A program made the translations under genes and the position numbers. Below the pieces are notes generated by a model. That model made no database searches and was not told the DNA's origin. It saw nothing but the letters and a program-made list of their open reading frames with translations. Positions 33,143 to 45,159 of a DNA stretch of 64,000 nt are shown in pieces. This DNA is from Apricaphanius iberus. Taxonomy: Eukaryota; Chordata; Actinopteri; Cyprinodontiformes; Aphaniidae. Positions within the stretch are counted from its first letter, which is position 1; each line of letters opens with the position of its first letter. The stretch is taken from assembly GCA_028564705.1 (NCBI GenBank), contig JAPXFQ010002679.1:147807-211806 (forward strand), given 5' to 3'.

Positions 33143-36100
33143 ATGGGCGGGGGGGACTGGAGACTGGAAAAGAGAGAGAGAGAGGAAGATGTTTGCACAA
33201 ACAATGAAATTAAAAGTGGCCCAGACAGAAGAAAAAAAAAAAGTTTTCATGCACGAACCCTCATTATCGAAAACAAACAAAGAAATAGATAATAGATTAA
33301 GTTAAAGTAGATCTAGCTTTCAAAAAAGGAAATAGAGCTGCTTCACGTACCCTTGGCAGCAATGAATCAATGGTGAGATGAAGGGCCTATATTGTAGGCG
33401 ATGCCAGCAAGAAGAACTGTCTCATTGCAATGAGAAGAAAAAAGCTTTCAGGGTAGTAAAAAGAGGATAATGCCTACGGCCCAAACTTGAAGTTTTTCTT
33501 GAAAATTGGCGGAACACACAGAGAGAGGACAGCCGAGATGTTTCCACTGTTTTGAAATGTTAATAATATCAAACTTCCCCAAACACCAGTCACTTTCCCG
33601 ACAATACCCTCTGCACAAACCCTTACATATGATAACCAAACGTTAAAACACCTGCGGGTAATGAGCATTAATGATCCTACTGCTTTCATAATTTGGCCAT
33701 CATCTATCTCTGTCACCCAAATACAGCTATGGACACCTGTGATTGGTCTTCACACCACCTCTTTTAAATTCACAGACAGCGCTATCATTTATAAAGAAAC
33801 TAGGTTCAGAAGATATCTAGCGATAAACATGGGCAAATCGAAGAATGTCCCTCATAACACAATTTATGAGAGTTCAGCATCCAGGCCTATAGAAACTAGG
33901 AGCGTTTTATCATATTTGTGCATGAAAAGCTCTTTTTAGTATTGGGAGAGGCAGAAGTTGTTCATGTGAAGAGTATTAGTTTAAAAATAAAAAGTTTTAA
34001 AGTAAGTACACTGTTGTTAACCAGAAAAATGACTGCAGTGGTGGCAGGACCTTCCCAGAAAAATGCCACACTACCTGCTTTCCTGGCGGTGAATCTCTTT
34101 GCAAGACTCCTCAGGCAATGGAGAAGTCTGAAAGGAAAACGTCTTAGGTGATATGTGTGTGCGTCAATGCAAAACTTGCTGACAGTGAAGTATAAACTAG
34201 GCCTAAGTCTTAAGCAGGGTCTAGGCTCTGTTACCTGTGGTTAAGCAGGCACTAGTGTTTCACCCTTAATGGCAGGAGTCCCAGAATGGCCTTATCTGGT
34301 TTTATTTTCTGCAAGAGAACAGGGTACAATGTGAGTCTAGTGCGGTCTGGATGATCTGCATGTTTAACAGCAATGGAGCTATATATTAAAAACAATATAT
34401 ATTTATATTTTTTGGCAAATGCATGTCAAAGGAAAAGGAAAAACAAAGGTGTTGGGGTTTTTTGTGATGGGAATGCATGTATAAGGAAAAGGAAAACACA
34501 TATAAAATATTTATAAAATATATACATTTCTTTGCAAAAATGCACATTTAAGGTAAAGGAAAAGTAATATGTAAGCATTTCTACTTTTATTTTTAATTAT
34601 GTCAGTTTTGGTCCTCCATACCACTTGGGGTAGTATTTGAATTACACCAATAAATCTAAAGATGTTGCTCAGTAGTTGTGCACTTTTACAATGAAACAAA
34701 GTAAAAAAGTTGAATGGCATATTAATCATTTTTCAGAGGGCTGGAGTCGTTTCCTAGTTTTTTTTCTGTTCCTTGGTTATCTTCACCGTAGCAGCTCTTT
34801 TTTTGTCTTAAGAACATAAAACACACACAAAGAAATTATAGCTTATTACTGTCAGTTCTTAAGTAACATAAGAACGAGAGATTTAGGAAAATGGGAAAAG
34901 ACAGCAGTAAGGTAGCAATTTACCTTGAAAATAAGTGACAAAGTGCAACTAAACGGTCTGTATCTGTAACCGAAGATTAAACTAATTAAATATTATGTTA
35001 GTTTACTGACTGCAGCAGCTCACAGTTTACATCAACAGGAGTTATATAAGATTTTATGCTCAATTAATATTCAAAGATAGTCTTTTTCGATAACCCAATT
35101 ACATATGTGAAATGTTAGCTGCACCACTGTAATCCACGAAAATATTTCTGTCATAGTGTGGTGTTTGAGCAAATTCTTTACAGAACCAGTGTAAGCAGCC
35201 ATCTGTGTCTGCTGTTTTTTAATTTCAGATACCTAGTGTAGCAGGTTTTGACTTCTGACCCATCTTCTAACCCCATTTGACCATTCCGGAAGAAGCATTT
35301 TGGACTTCCATGCATCCATGATTTCTTTCATGTTTTAGTAACTGAACAGAGAGAGACTTCAAAATTGCCTCATGACGATTGTATAAGAAGAACAATGTTT
35401 AGAAATAAGATTAGTAGATTAAAACCCTAAAACTTTGTAAGTGAACAAGAATGACACTTATCATTTTTTTGTGTTCATCTCTGCTGATGGAGCCAGAAGA
35501 TTTTATCTGAAGCTGAAATGATCTCCACTAAATTTGTACCTGGAAAAGCTGAAGGATCGGAATTAATTCTTTCCTGTGAGGCACGCCAAACCTGTATTCT
35601 CATTTAATTCAGCCTCCATTCCTCCAAGTAACTGCAACACCTGACAGCTACCTCAGAGGACAGTTTCTGTGTTTTCTTTTTTTCCACCTCCTTTAAACTC
35701 TTGTAAACCCAGGACGCTTTAGATGGATGCATTTCCTGTTGCTTTGGTGTAAATATTTCATGTGTGAAATTGTCTGTGCTTAAGGAGCCATTGGATATGC
35801 TGAGGAAGTTGTCAGCATCACAGAAGCAGCCTGAAGTGTGGCAGCACTAGTGTTTAGACATATCAATTATTTTCTGCTGATTATCATCAGATTCTCATTT
35901 CCTCCTTTCTCCCATAGTCTGAGCAGGACTGAGCAGGTTCCAGAAAGGGAGCCTGTAGAAGATGAACTTAGTCCACGTGGTTATTTTGTTTGTGCAATAT
36001 GGAAACACGCAAATGTGAAACAAGTTGATGTTTTCAGTAGCAAGTTCTGTGTAACTGACCGCCGTCATAGAGCACAGACTGAAAGTCCTGCAACTACAAT

Positions 36101-36607
36101 GGGGCATGACAGTGACATCATTGAAATCGATGTTTGATGTAAGTTGGAATAAAAGCCTGTAAAACACCATTGAAGACAACAGCAAAGTACCTCTGAGACA
36201 TTCTGAACTTACAGGTGAATGGTAAACATTGATGAAATGGAGGAGTTTTATAGGCAGATAATGCCTTATTTAGAGGCTGCACATTGGGAGTGCCAATAAC
36301 TTCCGTTATATGGATATATGCTGATTGCGAATTGATCTAAATATCTCCTGAAGGCCTTCAAGTGGCACAAAAAAATCTCTAGGGTGAGTATATGAACTTA
36401 TTGCATGCTACAAATAAGATAAGAAAATGTAGCTGCATTTTGTAAATGGGACTCTGTAGCGGTAAAAGTCTAAACAGTTTGTGTTCAGGATGTCTGGGAT
36501 CTGTCGGGCCTTTTCCTGACCCCTACACCTAATTTTTCACTGCAATCTGGTCCAGTCCTGTTTTGTGGATGAAAAAACAATAATGGACAAACACAAAAAA
36601 GATTAAT
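33143..36607. other. Intergenic DNA with no clear feature
   Basis: Only short AG-rich and AT-rich tracts are evident. ORFs at 33661-33939, 33918-34151, 33474-33716 and 35838-36137 show no known domain or convincing splice sites. Confidence 0.4.
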
Positions 36608-36780
36608 TCCCCTTTTCCACTAGGGCCAGTACAGTCTGGAACGGGTAGCTTCAGAACCGTTCTGCTGTGTTGCCAGTACCTGCTTTAGATCTGAGATGAC
36701 TTCTTTTGTTAGGACTACCTCTGCCTTGGTACAAAGCGTGCCGAAGCGACCCAACACTCCCACCTATGGACTGATTGTTC
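36608..36780 (+). repeat. Possible MITE fragment
   Basis: Begins CCCCTTTTCCACTAGGGCCA and carries GGAACGGGTAGC and CAGAACCGTTCTG, words of a fish MITE whose ends read TTTTCCACT. The right end was not identified. Confidence 0.35.
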
Positions 36781-37599
36781 CGGTAATATATCTCTCTCAC
36801 TCCTACCTAGCAGTGGTAGCCACTGATTGACCAGGCGTTGTTTGATGGAAGTGATGTCTCAGAATGTAACAACAGAAACATTACCAAAATCAGAAATGTT
36901 CTCCACAAAATTTGAAATATTCGAAGTCTCTGAGAATATTTTTTTCTTTGCTTTAAGTAACACCATATTTTAAAAACGATAACATCACTGCCAGCTGTCT
37001 AGAACATATTAGACTTGCGCACTCCACTATTCTTCAACCTTTTTTTTCACATAATGAAGAGGAAACTGGAAGAAACCATAGAACACTACAAACACAGGAT
37101 ACACAACCATCTAAAGGCCAGGCATATATACTGCATCGTTTTAAATGATATCAGATCACTTGTGTGTCGTTTTCAAGTGCAATTTCAAGCAAAATCTTTA
37201 AAATTGACGTGTAAACTGCCACTAAATAATGGGTGTGTAGATGATAACCAGCAGCTCATGTGGAAGATTGTGGTTCTTGAGTTGCTACAAAAAGTACAGT
37301 TTCGCTGGGGGTTCCTACAAATAGTATATGTGTGAGGACCATCTCAGGTAGCAAGAAAAGGTGGTTACTAGGCACCAGAAGTAATCCAAATGTATTCCGT
37401 CTCATTCAGAAAATGGACATTGAGATAGTGGAGTCTTATAAGTAGATGGTTGTTGACCTGAACAATAAACTGGACTAGAGCCACAAGACTGATGCTCTTT
37501 ACATAAAGGGTCCGAGCAGACTCCATATGCTGAGCAGCTGAGGAACTGAGGTCTTTTGGAATCCAGGGAACACACCTAAAGCCCTTCTTTGAGTCTGAG
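36781..37599. other. Intergenic DNA with no clear feature
   Basis: No gene is recognised. The ORF at 37015-37335 has no known domain. Confidence 0.4.
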
Positions 37600-37830
37600 G
37601 TGGTATCAGCTGACTTTTATGGTGTTATCTGTTGTTGCAGTCGTGGCTAAAATAACATCACTGTTGGACAATGTCTTCCATCCCATGCATGAAAATGTTG
37701 CTGAGCTGAGAGAGTCCTTCATTGACAAACTGCTGCATCCAAGGTGCATGAAGGAACCTTATCATAGGTTCTTCACAGCAGCCACTGAACTCTATAATCA
37801 TCAATGCTCCCAACAAACTCAGTGAATCTT
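37600..37830 (+). pseudogene. LINE C-terminal fragment
   Basis: Bases 37650-37800 translate to LDNVFHPMHENVAELRESF, then DKLLHPRCMKEPYHRFF and ATELYNHQC. This is the C-terminal block of CR1/L2-like LINE ORFs in fish, which follows the RT domain. Nothing upstream continues the RT, so this is a 5'-truncated piece. Confidence 0.65.
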
Positions 37831-39125
37831 TACATCTCTGCTGTAATTTCCACTTTCTCTCAGTTCAAATTACATTTCTGCTGCTGCTATTTGCACATCT
37901 CTGTTTGGAGTATTCATATTATTCTCGTTACATATTTCTCTCAGTTGTTTTTCAATACAAAAATGCATATGACCATCCTGCAAATAATTTTAAATCAATA
38001 TGTTCACTTGCCAGTGTCGGGGTTGTCGGATAAATTGAATAAATAAGGTAAGGTCTATCTGGTTATCTGGGGACTACTATATATATATATGTATATATAT
38101 GTATATATCATATATATAATGATTCGTGAATTATTAATTTAATTTTTCGTTTAAGTTATCAAAACGGGGCACCAGCTATGTTTAACCCAGCAAATACATG
38201 TTTTCAGAGCTAACTCTATCAACAGCAGTCTGTAGATACTAAGTAGAGCTTTTCTGAAGGGTGATGTTCTTGACAATGAGTCATATTCACTTGAAATAAA
38301 AAAGGCAAGGAGATTTGATTCAGTTTAACAACTTTAATAATTTAACATAATCCAAACAAAATAAACTGATTTCACTCTTGGCTAATTAGGTTGTCGTTGG
38401 AAAAAACATTTTAATTAAAGAGGTGAGAAAGATTCCTTCATTTGTTGGAGGTTTAATTCGCATTTGTTTGTACATACAAGGAGGAACAGCATCGCACAGT
38501 ATTGCCGGGGTCCGTGTAACAGCTGACCTGCTCCCAATAACTAACAAAGACTTTTTATAGATTTAGACAACCTTGCTATTGTCTATAACATATCAGTAAA
38601 CATTTCTCCATCGTAAAGTCTCCAGACTCTCAGGCGCCTTCATCTGATAGGACACACTCAATCTTGGAATACGTCAGGACATCCAGCGCTCAGAGGGTCG
38701 TTTCCATGGCAATACAAGAGAAGGAATACTAATATCAGATAATTCGACCTAACCTAATATTATACAGTGTCCCACAATCAGAATATCATTATACCATGAA
38801 TAAATAGCACACAGTTCTTTCAGTATGTGAGGATACACAGAAAAGATCATTCTTAAAATACGTTTTTCCATAACAAGGTCTTTGCTAACAGATAAGCTAA
38901 ATGGCTAGGCTACATGCTATATAAACAAACTACAATGGCGGACAAACTGACGTCCTGAAGGCCACGTCACGGGGATCTTCCTGAATGACCATACGTCGTA
39001 ACACGCATGCACGTGTAGAAACAGTGTACTTACGTGAACAAGTGGAAAATGCAAAGCGGGGGGGATTTTTATCTGGGCAATTTACCTAATGGTCGCTCTG
39101 AAACAAAGAGAATGCGTGGCTCTAA
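37831..39125. other. Intergenic DNA with an AT-rich microsatellite
   Basis: Holds the (TATA/TATG) run 38080-38122. The block 38900-39070 is CG-richer, with CRE-like GACGTC (about 38950) and E-box-like CACGTG (about 39011) words. It could be a promoter-like piece of a retroelement or a regulatory site, but no gene follows on either strand. Confidence 0.35.
38080..38122. repeat. AT-rich microsatellite
   Basis: Alternating TATATA and TATG units. Confidence 0.9.
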
Positions 39126-39317
39126 TCACTGACCTAGCTTTTGGCTAACAGTCTCCTGTTTTAAGAAGACATCTGCCTTCAATCTGTCAAGATGGTTGAA
39201 AATCTTAATCCTTTTATCTCCATGAACATTCCATGTTAGACATTTGAAAGAATTCATAGAGATAAGATAAACATTAGACCAAGGGAGTAGATCTGATTTT
39301 GAGATTGGTGGGGACAC
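39126..39317 (-). pseudogene. L1-type endonuclease fragment
   Basis: The minus-strand frame contains LISMNSFKCLTWNVHGDKRI, then LDRLKADVFLKQET. This matches the start of an L1-group ORF2 endonuclease, with the N (WNV) and E (QET) metal-site blocks. Only about 60 codons remain, with no RT beyond, so the copy is severed. Confidence 0.68.
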
Positions 39318-39799
39318 AAAAGTGCTCCAATACAGTACTCTTGAAAGTTGACGTTTTTTGCATTAGCAATCATAATTTCACATTATGCAGATTTTATAGG
39401 TTAAAGTAACTAATGAAAAACAAGAAGGACAAGAAAAGCTCTAATCTTAAACTCTTTAGTGCAGGGCTGTAGTGAAACTGTGCATCATGTCAATTAGCTG
39501 TTGAGCAGGAATGTTACTTGTGTCAGGTTGGTTGGGCTTGTCCAGAATATCCTCCTGATTACTGCCACTCTCTCTGCTGCTCTCTCCACATGGATTGGAT
39601 TCCTTAGGAATCAACCAAAATATAAATTTGACAACCGTATAGAAAATACTGTAACCAAATACACACTAGTAATACATGACAAGGCCTCTTAGATTTAAGA
39701 CACTGATTTTAAAGCTAAATGGTGGGATTTTTATTTGGATCATCATGATACTAACATTTTTTAACTGCTGTTATATTCTGTGTGTGAAGGCTTGTTTTA
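39318..39799. other. Intergenic DNA
   Basis: No feature is recognised. Confidence 0.4.
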
Positions 39800-39889
39800 T
39801 TCTAATGTTTAAACTGTTTTTATCATGTAAAGCAGTTTGCTTTTCTGTTTGCATGAAAAGCTGTTTATAAATAGATTTGATTTGATCTG
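39800..39889 (+). repeat. LINE/SINE 3' tail
   Basis: CATGTAAAGCAGTTTGC and CATGAAAAGCTGTTTATAAA followed by TAGATTTGATTTGAT form the typical 3' end of L2/CR1-like fish elements. Confidence 0.55.
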
Positions 39890-39943
39890 TCACAGTGCTG
39901 AATCTCATGACTAACACATCCAGCATTATTTAACCTCACCTGT

Positions 39944-40118
39944 GAATTTGCAGCCTCTTTTTCAGCTTCTCCTTCTCTTCAACTACCTCCAGCTTCTCTA
40001 ATTTCATCTAGTCCAGGTTCTCCTTTTCTACCTCCTCAAGCCTCTCTCTCCTCATCTGCTTCTCGTCCTCTACCTCCTCTGGTCTCTCCTTCTCCATCAC
40101 CTCCATCCTCTGCTGTCT
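39944..40118 (-). pseudogene. Coiled-coil exon candidate, one in-frame stop
   Basis: Minus-strand sequence reads as a Glu/Lys/Arg-rich helix (QQRMEVMEKERPEEVEDEKQ, then RRERLEEVEKENLD, a TAG, then KLEKLEVVEEKEKLKKRLQI). It is bounded by a possible acceptor (GATAG at about 40119) and a good donor (CACAG/GTGAGG, ending at 39944). The frame matches that of the upstream fragment 40203-40375 if that is spliced at AA/GTAAAG. The TAG within it indicates decay or a misread base. The family is not identified; coiled-coil tails of this type occur in ORFs carried by some DNA transposons. Confidence 0.4.
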
Positions 40119-40202
40119 ATCACCTTACAAAAATATGTTGATGCATGACAGATTAGGGATAGAATGATCATAGAGTTTGATGGTAAAGTTATTACCGGAG
40201 CA

Positions 40203-40375
40203 AAAAAGGCCTTTACTTGGAAGTGCTGGCCTCAGAACGAGTGCGCTTCTGGGATGGAGTGCTTGTTGGCGTGTCAAATGCGGGTTTCCATGGCTTACCC
40301 AGAACAATGTTTTCAAAGCACTCGTCTAATGAGCACTCCAGGCTATCCAAGTTTCCTCGTCTATGTTGTTTGAAA
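40203..40375 (-). pseudogene. Protein-coding-like fragment upstream of coiled-coil exon
   Basis: On the minus strand, after a pyrimidine tract and AG (CATAG), an open frame reads RGNLDSLECSLDECFENIVL, then GKPWKPAFDTPTSTPSQKRT and RSEASTSK. It is polar and Ser/Thr-rich near its end, with a basic QKRTR. It either stops at TAA directly after the final K or splices at the overlapping donor AA/GTAAAG into 39944-40118. I do not recognise the protein. Confidence 0.38.
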
Positions 40376-41099
40376 GAAAGATACAATTTAGTGCTGTTTT
40401 TTTAGAACACCTGACCAAAAGCTCAAAAGTTACCATCACGCAGCCGAATTAAAATTAAACTAAACTTTAAGGTCGGTTGAAACTGTTTTTAATCACACAA
40501 CTCAGTGGATGTAAAAAGAACTTGAAACTACATGTCCTGTCATTTACATTAAGATGTCTGTTCTCCTGAAAACTAGCCCCTAGCTACAGCTGTCTGTTTA
40601 CTGCTCACTATTTACAGCTGATTATTTTCTCATCCAACATACACAGATCATGTAGGTGACCTAGTTTGGATTCAAAACAGCGAATTTCACCAAAAGGTCC
40701 GGTTTTTTCGTTTCTGGTATAAGGAAAATGTACCCCATAGCGCCTTCCTTGGTAAAATGCAAATGTAACACTTTATTCTCCATCCTGCTCTCACATAAGA
40801 AACAGGTAGGATACATGATACGTGAATCCGTCAGATATAAAATAATGAAAGGGAGAGTACCAATTGGTAAACTTGCACATTCCTCAAATCTAAGTAAGGG
40901 ATTTTTGTTTTCAGTAACTGCACAGTACTTTAATTGAGTAATGTTTTTCCTTATTGTACATATTTTGTTCTAAATTCTGTTTTTTTATTTATTTTTCTTG
41001 TGCTAATCTAAATGCTTCAATTAACCGTCACTTTGCTGGTAATACAGATACATTTTCCGTCAGTGGGACGATAAGGTATTTCTTATTCTATTCTATCAC
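40376..41099. other. Intergenic DNA
   Basis: No earlier exon of the fragment at 40203-40375 is evident. No repeat is recognised. Confidence 0.35.
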
Positions 41100-41262
41100 T
41101 GTTCTCGATCAGACAAATAACAGTGGTGTCATCTGCAAATTATTAGTAGTTTCACACCCTGGGGGGCACCAGGGATGATGCTTCTTGTGCGGGACTGGAA
41201 GCTTCCCAACATCACCTACTCCTGCCGGTCAGTCAGGAAACTTGTGATCCACAGATAGGTAA
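41100..41262 (-). pseudogene. LINE reverse-transcriptase scrap
   Basis: The minus strand gives an ITSFLTDRQE-like block, a PGAPQGV block and an ADDTTV catalytic box in different frames, i.e. the palm region of a CR1/L2-like RT with indels. Its ends are undefined. Confidence 0.6.
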
Positions 41263-41559
41263 ATTATCAATGAAATCATCCTTAAACCTCTGTTTAATCC
41301 AGAAGAAATTGTAGCAGTTACTGTTATGCTTTGAAAAGATTTGAAGCACACTTCAGATGAAGGTTGCATTCTGTCTAACCTCCTCTGTCCCACTGTCTTA
41401 GCCAACAAATCAAATAACAGTTACTGATGTTTCCCCGTCTTGGAAATTTTATTCAGTCCTCAGCTGGATGTCATTTAGAACATAGATATATAAAATTTAC
41501 ATTGTAAATTTAATCTTTTATCTTGAATTTTTTTTATGCAAGCGCTCAGCTATGACACA
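41263..41559. other. Spacer between two LINE fragments
   Basis: No feature is recognised. Confidence 0.4.
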
Positions 41560-41582
41560 GACTGATTCTCTTTACTATTTAT

Positions 41583-42044
41583 ATGATTCCCATTGGTAAA
41601 ATAATAAGAAAGCATGGTATGGATTTCCACAGTTATGCTGATGATACACAACTGTATTTATCCATAAATCCTGATTATTCCAATCAACTAGGTAGATTAA
41701 AGGCATGGCTTGAAGACATAAAGACTGGGATGACTCTAAACTTTATACTTTTAAATTCAGACAAGACAGAAGTTTTTGTGTTTGGACAAGAAGCTTTAAA
41801 AATGAAACTGTTAAGTCAATCACTCTATCTGGCTGACATTAAATTGGCCTCTGGTAATAGTGTAAAGAACCTCGGGGTAATTTCTGACATGACATTTAAA
41901 TCCCATATGACACAGATTTCCAATATTTCTTTCCTCCACCTCTGGAATATTGCTAACATTAAAAATATCCTGTCCCAGAGTGATGCAGAGAAATTAGTCC
42001 ATGCATTTGTTACTTCAAGGCTGGACTACTGTAATTCATTATAA
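41583..42044 (+). pseudogene. LINE reverse-transcriptase fragment with YADD box
   Basis: The 153-codon open stretch begins just before the catalytic motif FHSYADDTQLYL. It then carries LNSDKTEVFVFG (GLxxNxxKTE-like), KNLGVISD (the LG block) and AFVTSRLDYCN. It ends at TAA immediately after CNSL, where related ORFs continue. The first-Asp block and the fingers are absent. Confidence 0.8.
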
Positions 42045-42207
42045 TCAGGGAGTCCACAAAATGCAATTAAAAGACTTCAGTTGATCCAGAATGCTGCAGC
42101 AAGAGTTCTGATGAATATTAAAAAGAGAGATCACATTCCCCTGTTTTAGCTTCTCTCCATTGGCTCCCAGTTAAATCCAGAATAGAGTTTAAGATCCTCC
42201 TCCTTAC

Positions 42208-43152
42208 TAGTGATGGGAAGACCGACTCTTACCGACTCGGATCATTTACTCTCGAACATTAAATTGAACGAATCTTGAACGAATCATTTAGTTCATTTTA
42301 ACAGCAGGTGGCGCTGTTGCCCTCTTGTGGGCGTCGTAGTAAACAAGGCAGCGGTTCTCCAACGAATCATAATTCACAACCCCAAGTGACCCATTTACCG
42401 ACTCATTCCTGTTACTCTTAGCAACTAATTTCATTAGTAGAAATATTTATAGTTTATAATTAAATTTGTGGGGGGGGAAACACCCAGTAAAAAAACATTT
42501 CTGCTCTGGACTGGAAGAAAAACCCTGAGTACAAAACTCACATCACGAGAATAGCTCATTAGTTCACAGTAGTATAGCTCTGCTAACATGCTAACAGCAC
42601 ATTGAGTTACTCACCCCTTCCTTTCCGAGAGCTAACCGAAGCTAGCTTGCAATGTCTGGTGCTGAATCGCTAGCGTGAACAAATCGCTCACTCCCGGCTC
42701 ACAGCTCAAACGAGCTGAACGACTCATTCACCCCTCCTCCTTCCCGGCTCACAGCTCAATTCTCCACTACAATACAAAAAGCAACATGTTTTGTTTCACC
42801 TGACAAGAAAAAACAAAATGCCACAAGCAATTCGAAAACCTAGGAAAGCATATACACACCATAATAAAGTTATTTGTGTCCACGCTGCCATCATTGTTTA
42901 ACGACGCGACAGTGACTAGGTAGGTGTCACGTGACAAATGAACGCATCTACTACTCCACATACAGTACACCCTGAGCTGTGAACGATGAACGAGGAGATC
43001 CGTTCAGTCCGAACTGTTGGTCACATTACAGCTGGGTAGAGGAAGAGTGAGTGTAAACTAATTTTGACAATTAGTGATACAATTAAAACAAAAAGGAATA
43101 ATTAATAAGTTCCCTATGTTTACATGGTGCGTTTATTGTGTACAAAATTTTA

Positions 43153-43197
<45 letters not shown>

Positions 43198-43829
43198 TAC
43201 TATTATTGATTATGTTTGTTGTTATTATCATCATTATATATTTATTATTTAATCAATATGCTGATATAATTTTCGAAAGTATTTATTTACTAACACACTT
43301 TAAATTATACACACAATAACACATCTACAAGAATTGAAGTCCACTAAATAATTATGATTTAATGAATAAATAATATATATCGGGTGTCGAATGACAAATA
43401 AAGGAACATTAGATATCAGACATCATTCATTTCCTTGTTCATCTCTCAGTCCGCTCCACAGCCCGTAGCAAGCTGAGCCACAGTTTTCACGTGACGAATG
43501 AGTAAGAATGATCCGTCACGATCCGTATATGAACGAATCGTGAGCGAACTGTAGTACTTGCTGCTCGCCACACACAGCCTGAGCGGTCTGGCTGTCACAT
43601 GACAAAAGAACTGGGACCTGAAAACGGACGCAGCAGCTGAGTGAGTCATGAACGAATCATTTCTGTTTCCTGTCTTGCTGCTGACTGAGCTCATGCAGCT
43701 GCTGACATGTGGCAAGAGAAGGTACTGCATGACAATGAACGAATCGCTCACTGAGAGGACTCGTTACTCTCGGGTCGTATAAAAGATTAGTTCATTTTGA
43801 ACAAATCGTTCACGAACGACACATCACTA
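42208..43829. mobile_element. hAT-type non-autonomous element with perfect 8-bp TSD
   Basis: The left end TAGTGATGGGAAG and the inverted right end TAGTGATGTGTCG are terminal inverted repeats. The identical 8-mer CTCCTTAC flanks the element at 42200-42207 and 43830-43837. The word GAACGAATC occurs at 42266, 42277, 43531, 43650 and 43737, with many one-base variants, forming dense subterminal repeats that would suit transposase binding. It contains an (ATT)n run. At 1,622 bp it has no recognisable transposase. Confidence 0.92.
43153..43197. repeat. (ATT)n microsatellite inside hAT element
   Basis: About 15 ATT units; they produce the poly-Leu frame in an overlapping ORF. Confidence 0.95.
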
Positions 43830-44760
43830 CTCCTTACGTAAAAAGCCCTTAATAATCAATCGCCATCATACATAAGAGATCTGACTGTTTCATAAGTTCC
43901 TAACAGAGCACTTTGTTCTCAGACTGCAGGTTTACTGGTAGTTCCTAGGATTTCCAAAAGTAGAATGGGAGGCAGATCTTTCAGTTATCAGGCTCCTCTC
44001 CTGTGGAACCAGCTCCAAGTTTTAGTCCGTGAGGCAGATACGTTCCTTTTTGGTAAAATTTATAGTTAGAATGGCTTAGGTTATCCTGAGTTATCTTTCT
44101 TCTTATACTGCTATAGACTTAGACCATTGGACTGACTACTTTTCTTCACTCTTCTACTTTTCTCTTCTACCACTCTCCAGATGTATTTTTCTGCAGCTAT
44201 TGTGAGTGTTAACACTGTTTTCTCTCAGTGTTTTTCTCTCCATAAAAGCTCCACCTGGTCTGGTATCCTCTTGAGCTACAACGCCCTGCTGGATGGGGAG
44301 CATCGATTCAGATGATGCTCCCAGTTACCGAACATCCTCCATTTCCTGTTGTCAACCTTTTTATTTTCTTTAAAGCACTCTTACGTCAGTTCTTTTGTTC
44401 TTTTTGTGTCTCTTCTCTGTCTTCTTAAACCCCCAGGCAGTTGTGGCAGATGACCACTTGTACTGAGCCAGGTTCTGCTGGAGGTTTCTTCCTGTTAAAG
44501 GGGAGTTTTTGCTCTCCAGTGCTGCTACATGCTTGCTCAGTATGAGGGGTTATTGAGGGTTTGCTGTATTTGAGTGTGCATGTTAAGAGCACAAGCCCAT
44601 GTCAATGACTCAACGCCATCTGCTGGGAATCCTTACATAGAAAACTTTTAAATGATTGGAATGTTTGTATAATTTTATTGAAATGACTTTTCTTGTATGG
44701 TGCCTTGAGATTACATCTGTTGTGAATTGGCGCTATATAAATAAACTGAATTGAATTGAA

Positions 44761-45159
44761 ACGACACCCGTCACTACTGACACGGAAACAGAGAATGTTT
44801 TTTAGTCACCAGCTGTAACAGCAGCTGTCTTGACTGACATTTTGTTTTGTAATTTATAAGTGGTCCAGAAACAGATGTGTGCCAGCTGCCGCCTCAGGTT
44901 TTCTCCATGGTCTCCTCTGGCAGATTGTCATAGGCGGTGAGATACTTACATATTCAACTACCGATTGCACTCAGATTTGAAGACTTGCTGGATGCCAGTT
45001 CATTAAAGATGACATAAATGGCACAATGCAATAAATGATGGTATTTTAGCTTAAAAGCCACATCAAAACATAAATGTAAAAAATCAGTCCTTTTTGGTTT
45101 ATTTATTCAAAAAAGAGCCTCAAGCTACGCACACACACGCACACACAAACACACAAACA
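44761..45159. other. Intergenic DNA with a short CA-rich run
   Basis: Only a CACA-rich stretch at about 45128-45160 stands out. Confidence 0.45.

Larger units (their letters stand above)
41560..44760 (+). mobile_element. L2-like LINE, 5'-truncated, split by a hAT element
   Basis: Left piece 41560-42207 encodes the RT from just before the catalytic box (GKIIRKHGMDFHSYADDTQL) through VKNLGVI and AFVTSRLDYCNSL. After stops it continues through LIQNAAARVL to LLSIHWLPVKSRIEFKILLL. The right piece, 43830-44760, resumes with the C-terminal block (RALCSQTAGLLVVPRISKSR, then MGGRSFSYQAPLLWNQL), followed by a 3' UTR ending in CGCTATATAAATAAACTGAA and an ATTGA tail. Cutting out 42208-43829 with one copy of its 8-bp target duplication joins the two pieces cleanly. 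RT palm and fingers upstream of YADD are missing. Confidence 0.85.

Noticed and set aside
33661..34151. Overlapping plus-strand ORFs, considered as a transposase or gene
   Set aside because: Neither contains a recognisable catalytic or domain motif, and the two are in different frames.
38330..39070. Possible LTR of an endogenous retroelement
   Set aside because: No second LTR copy, primer-binding site, polypurine tract or gag/pol reading was found nearby.
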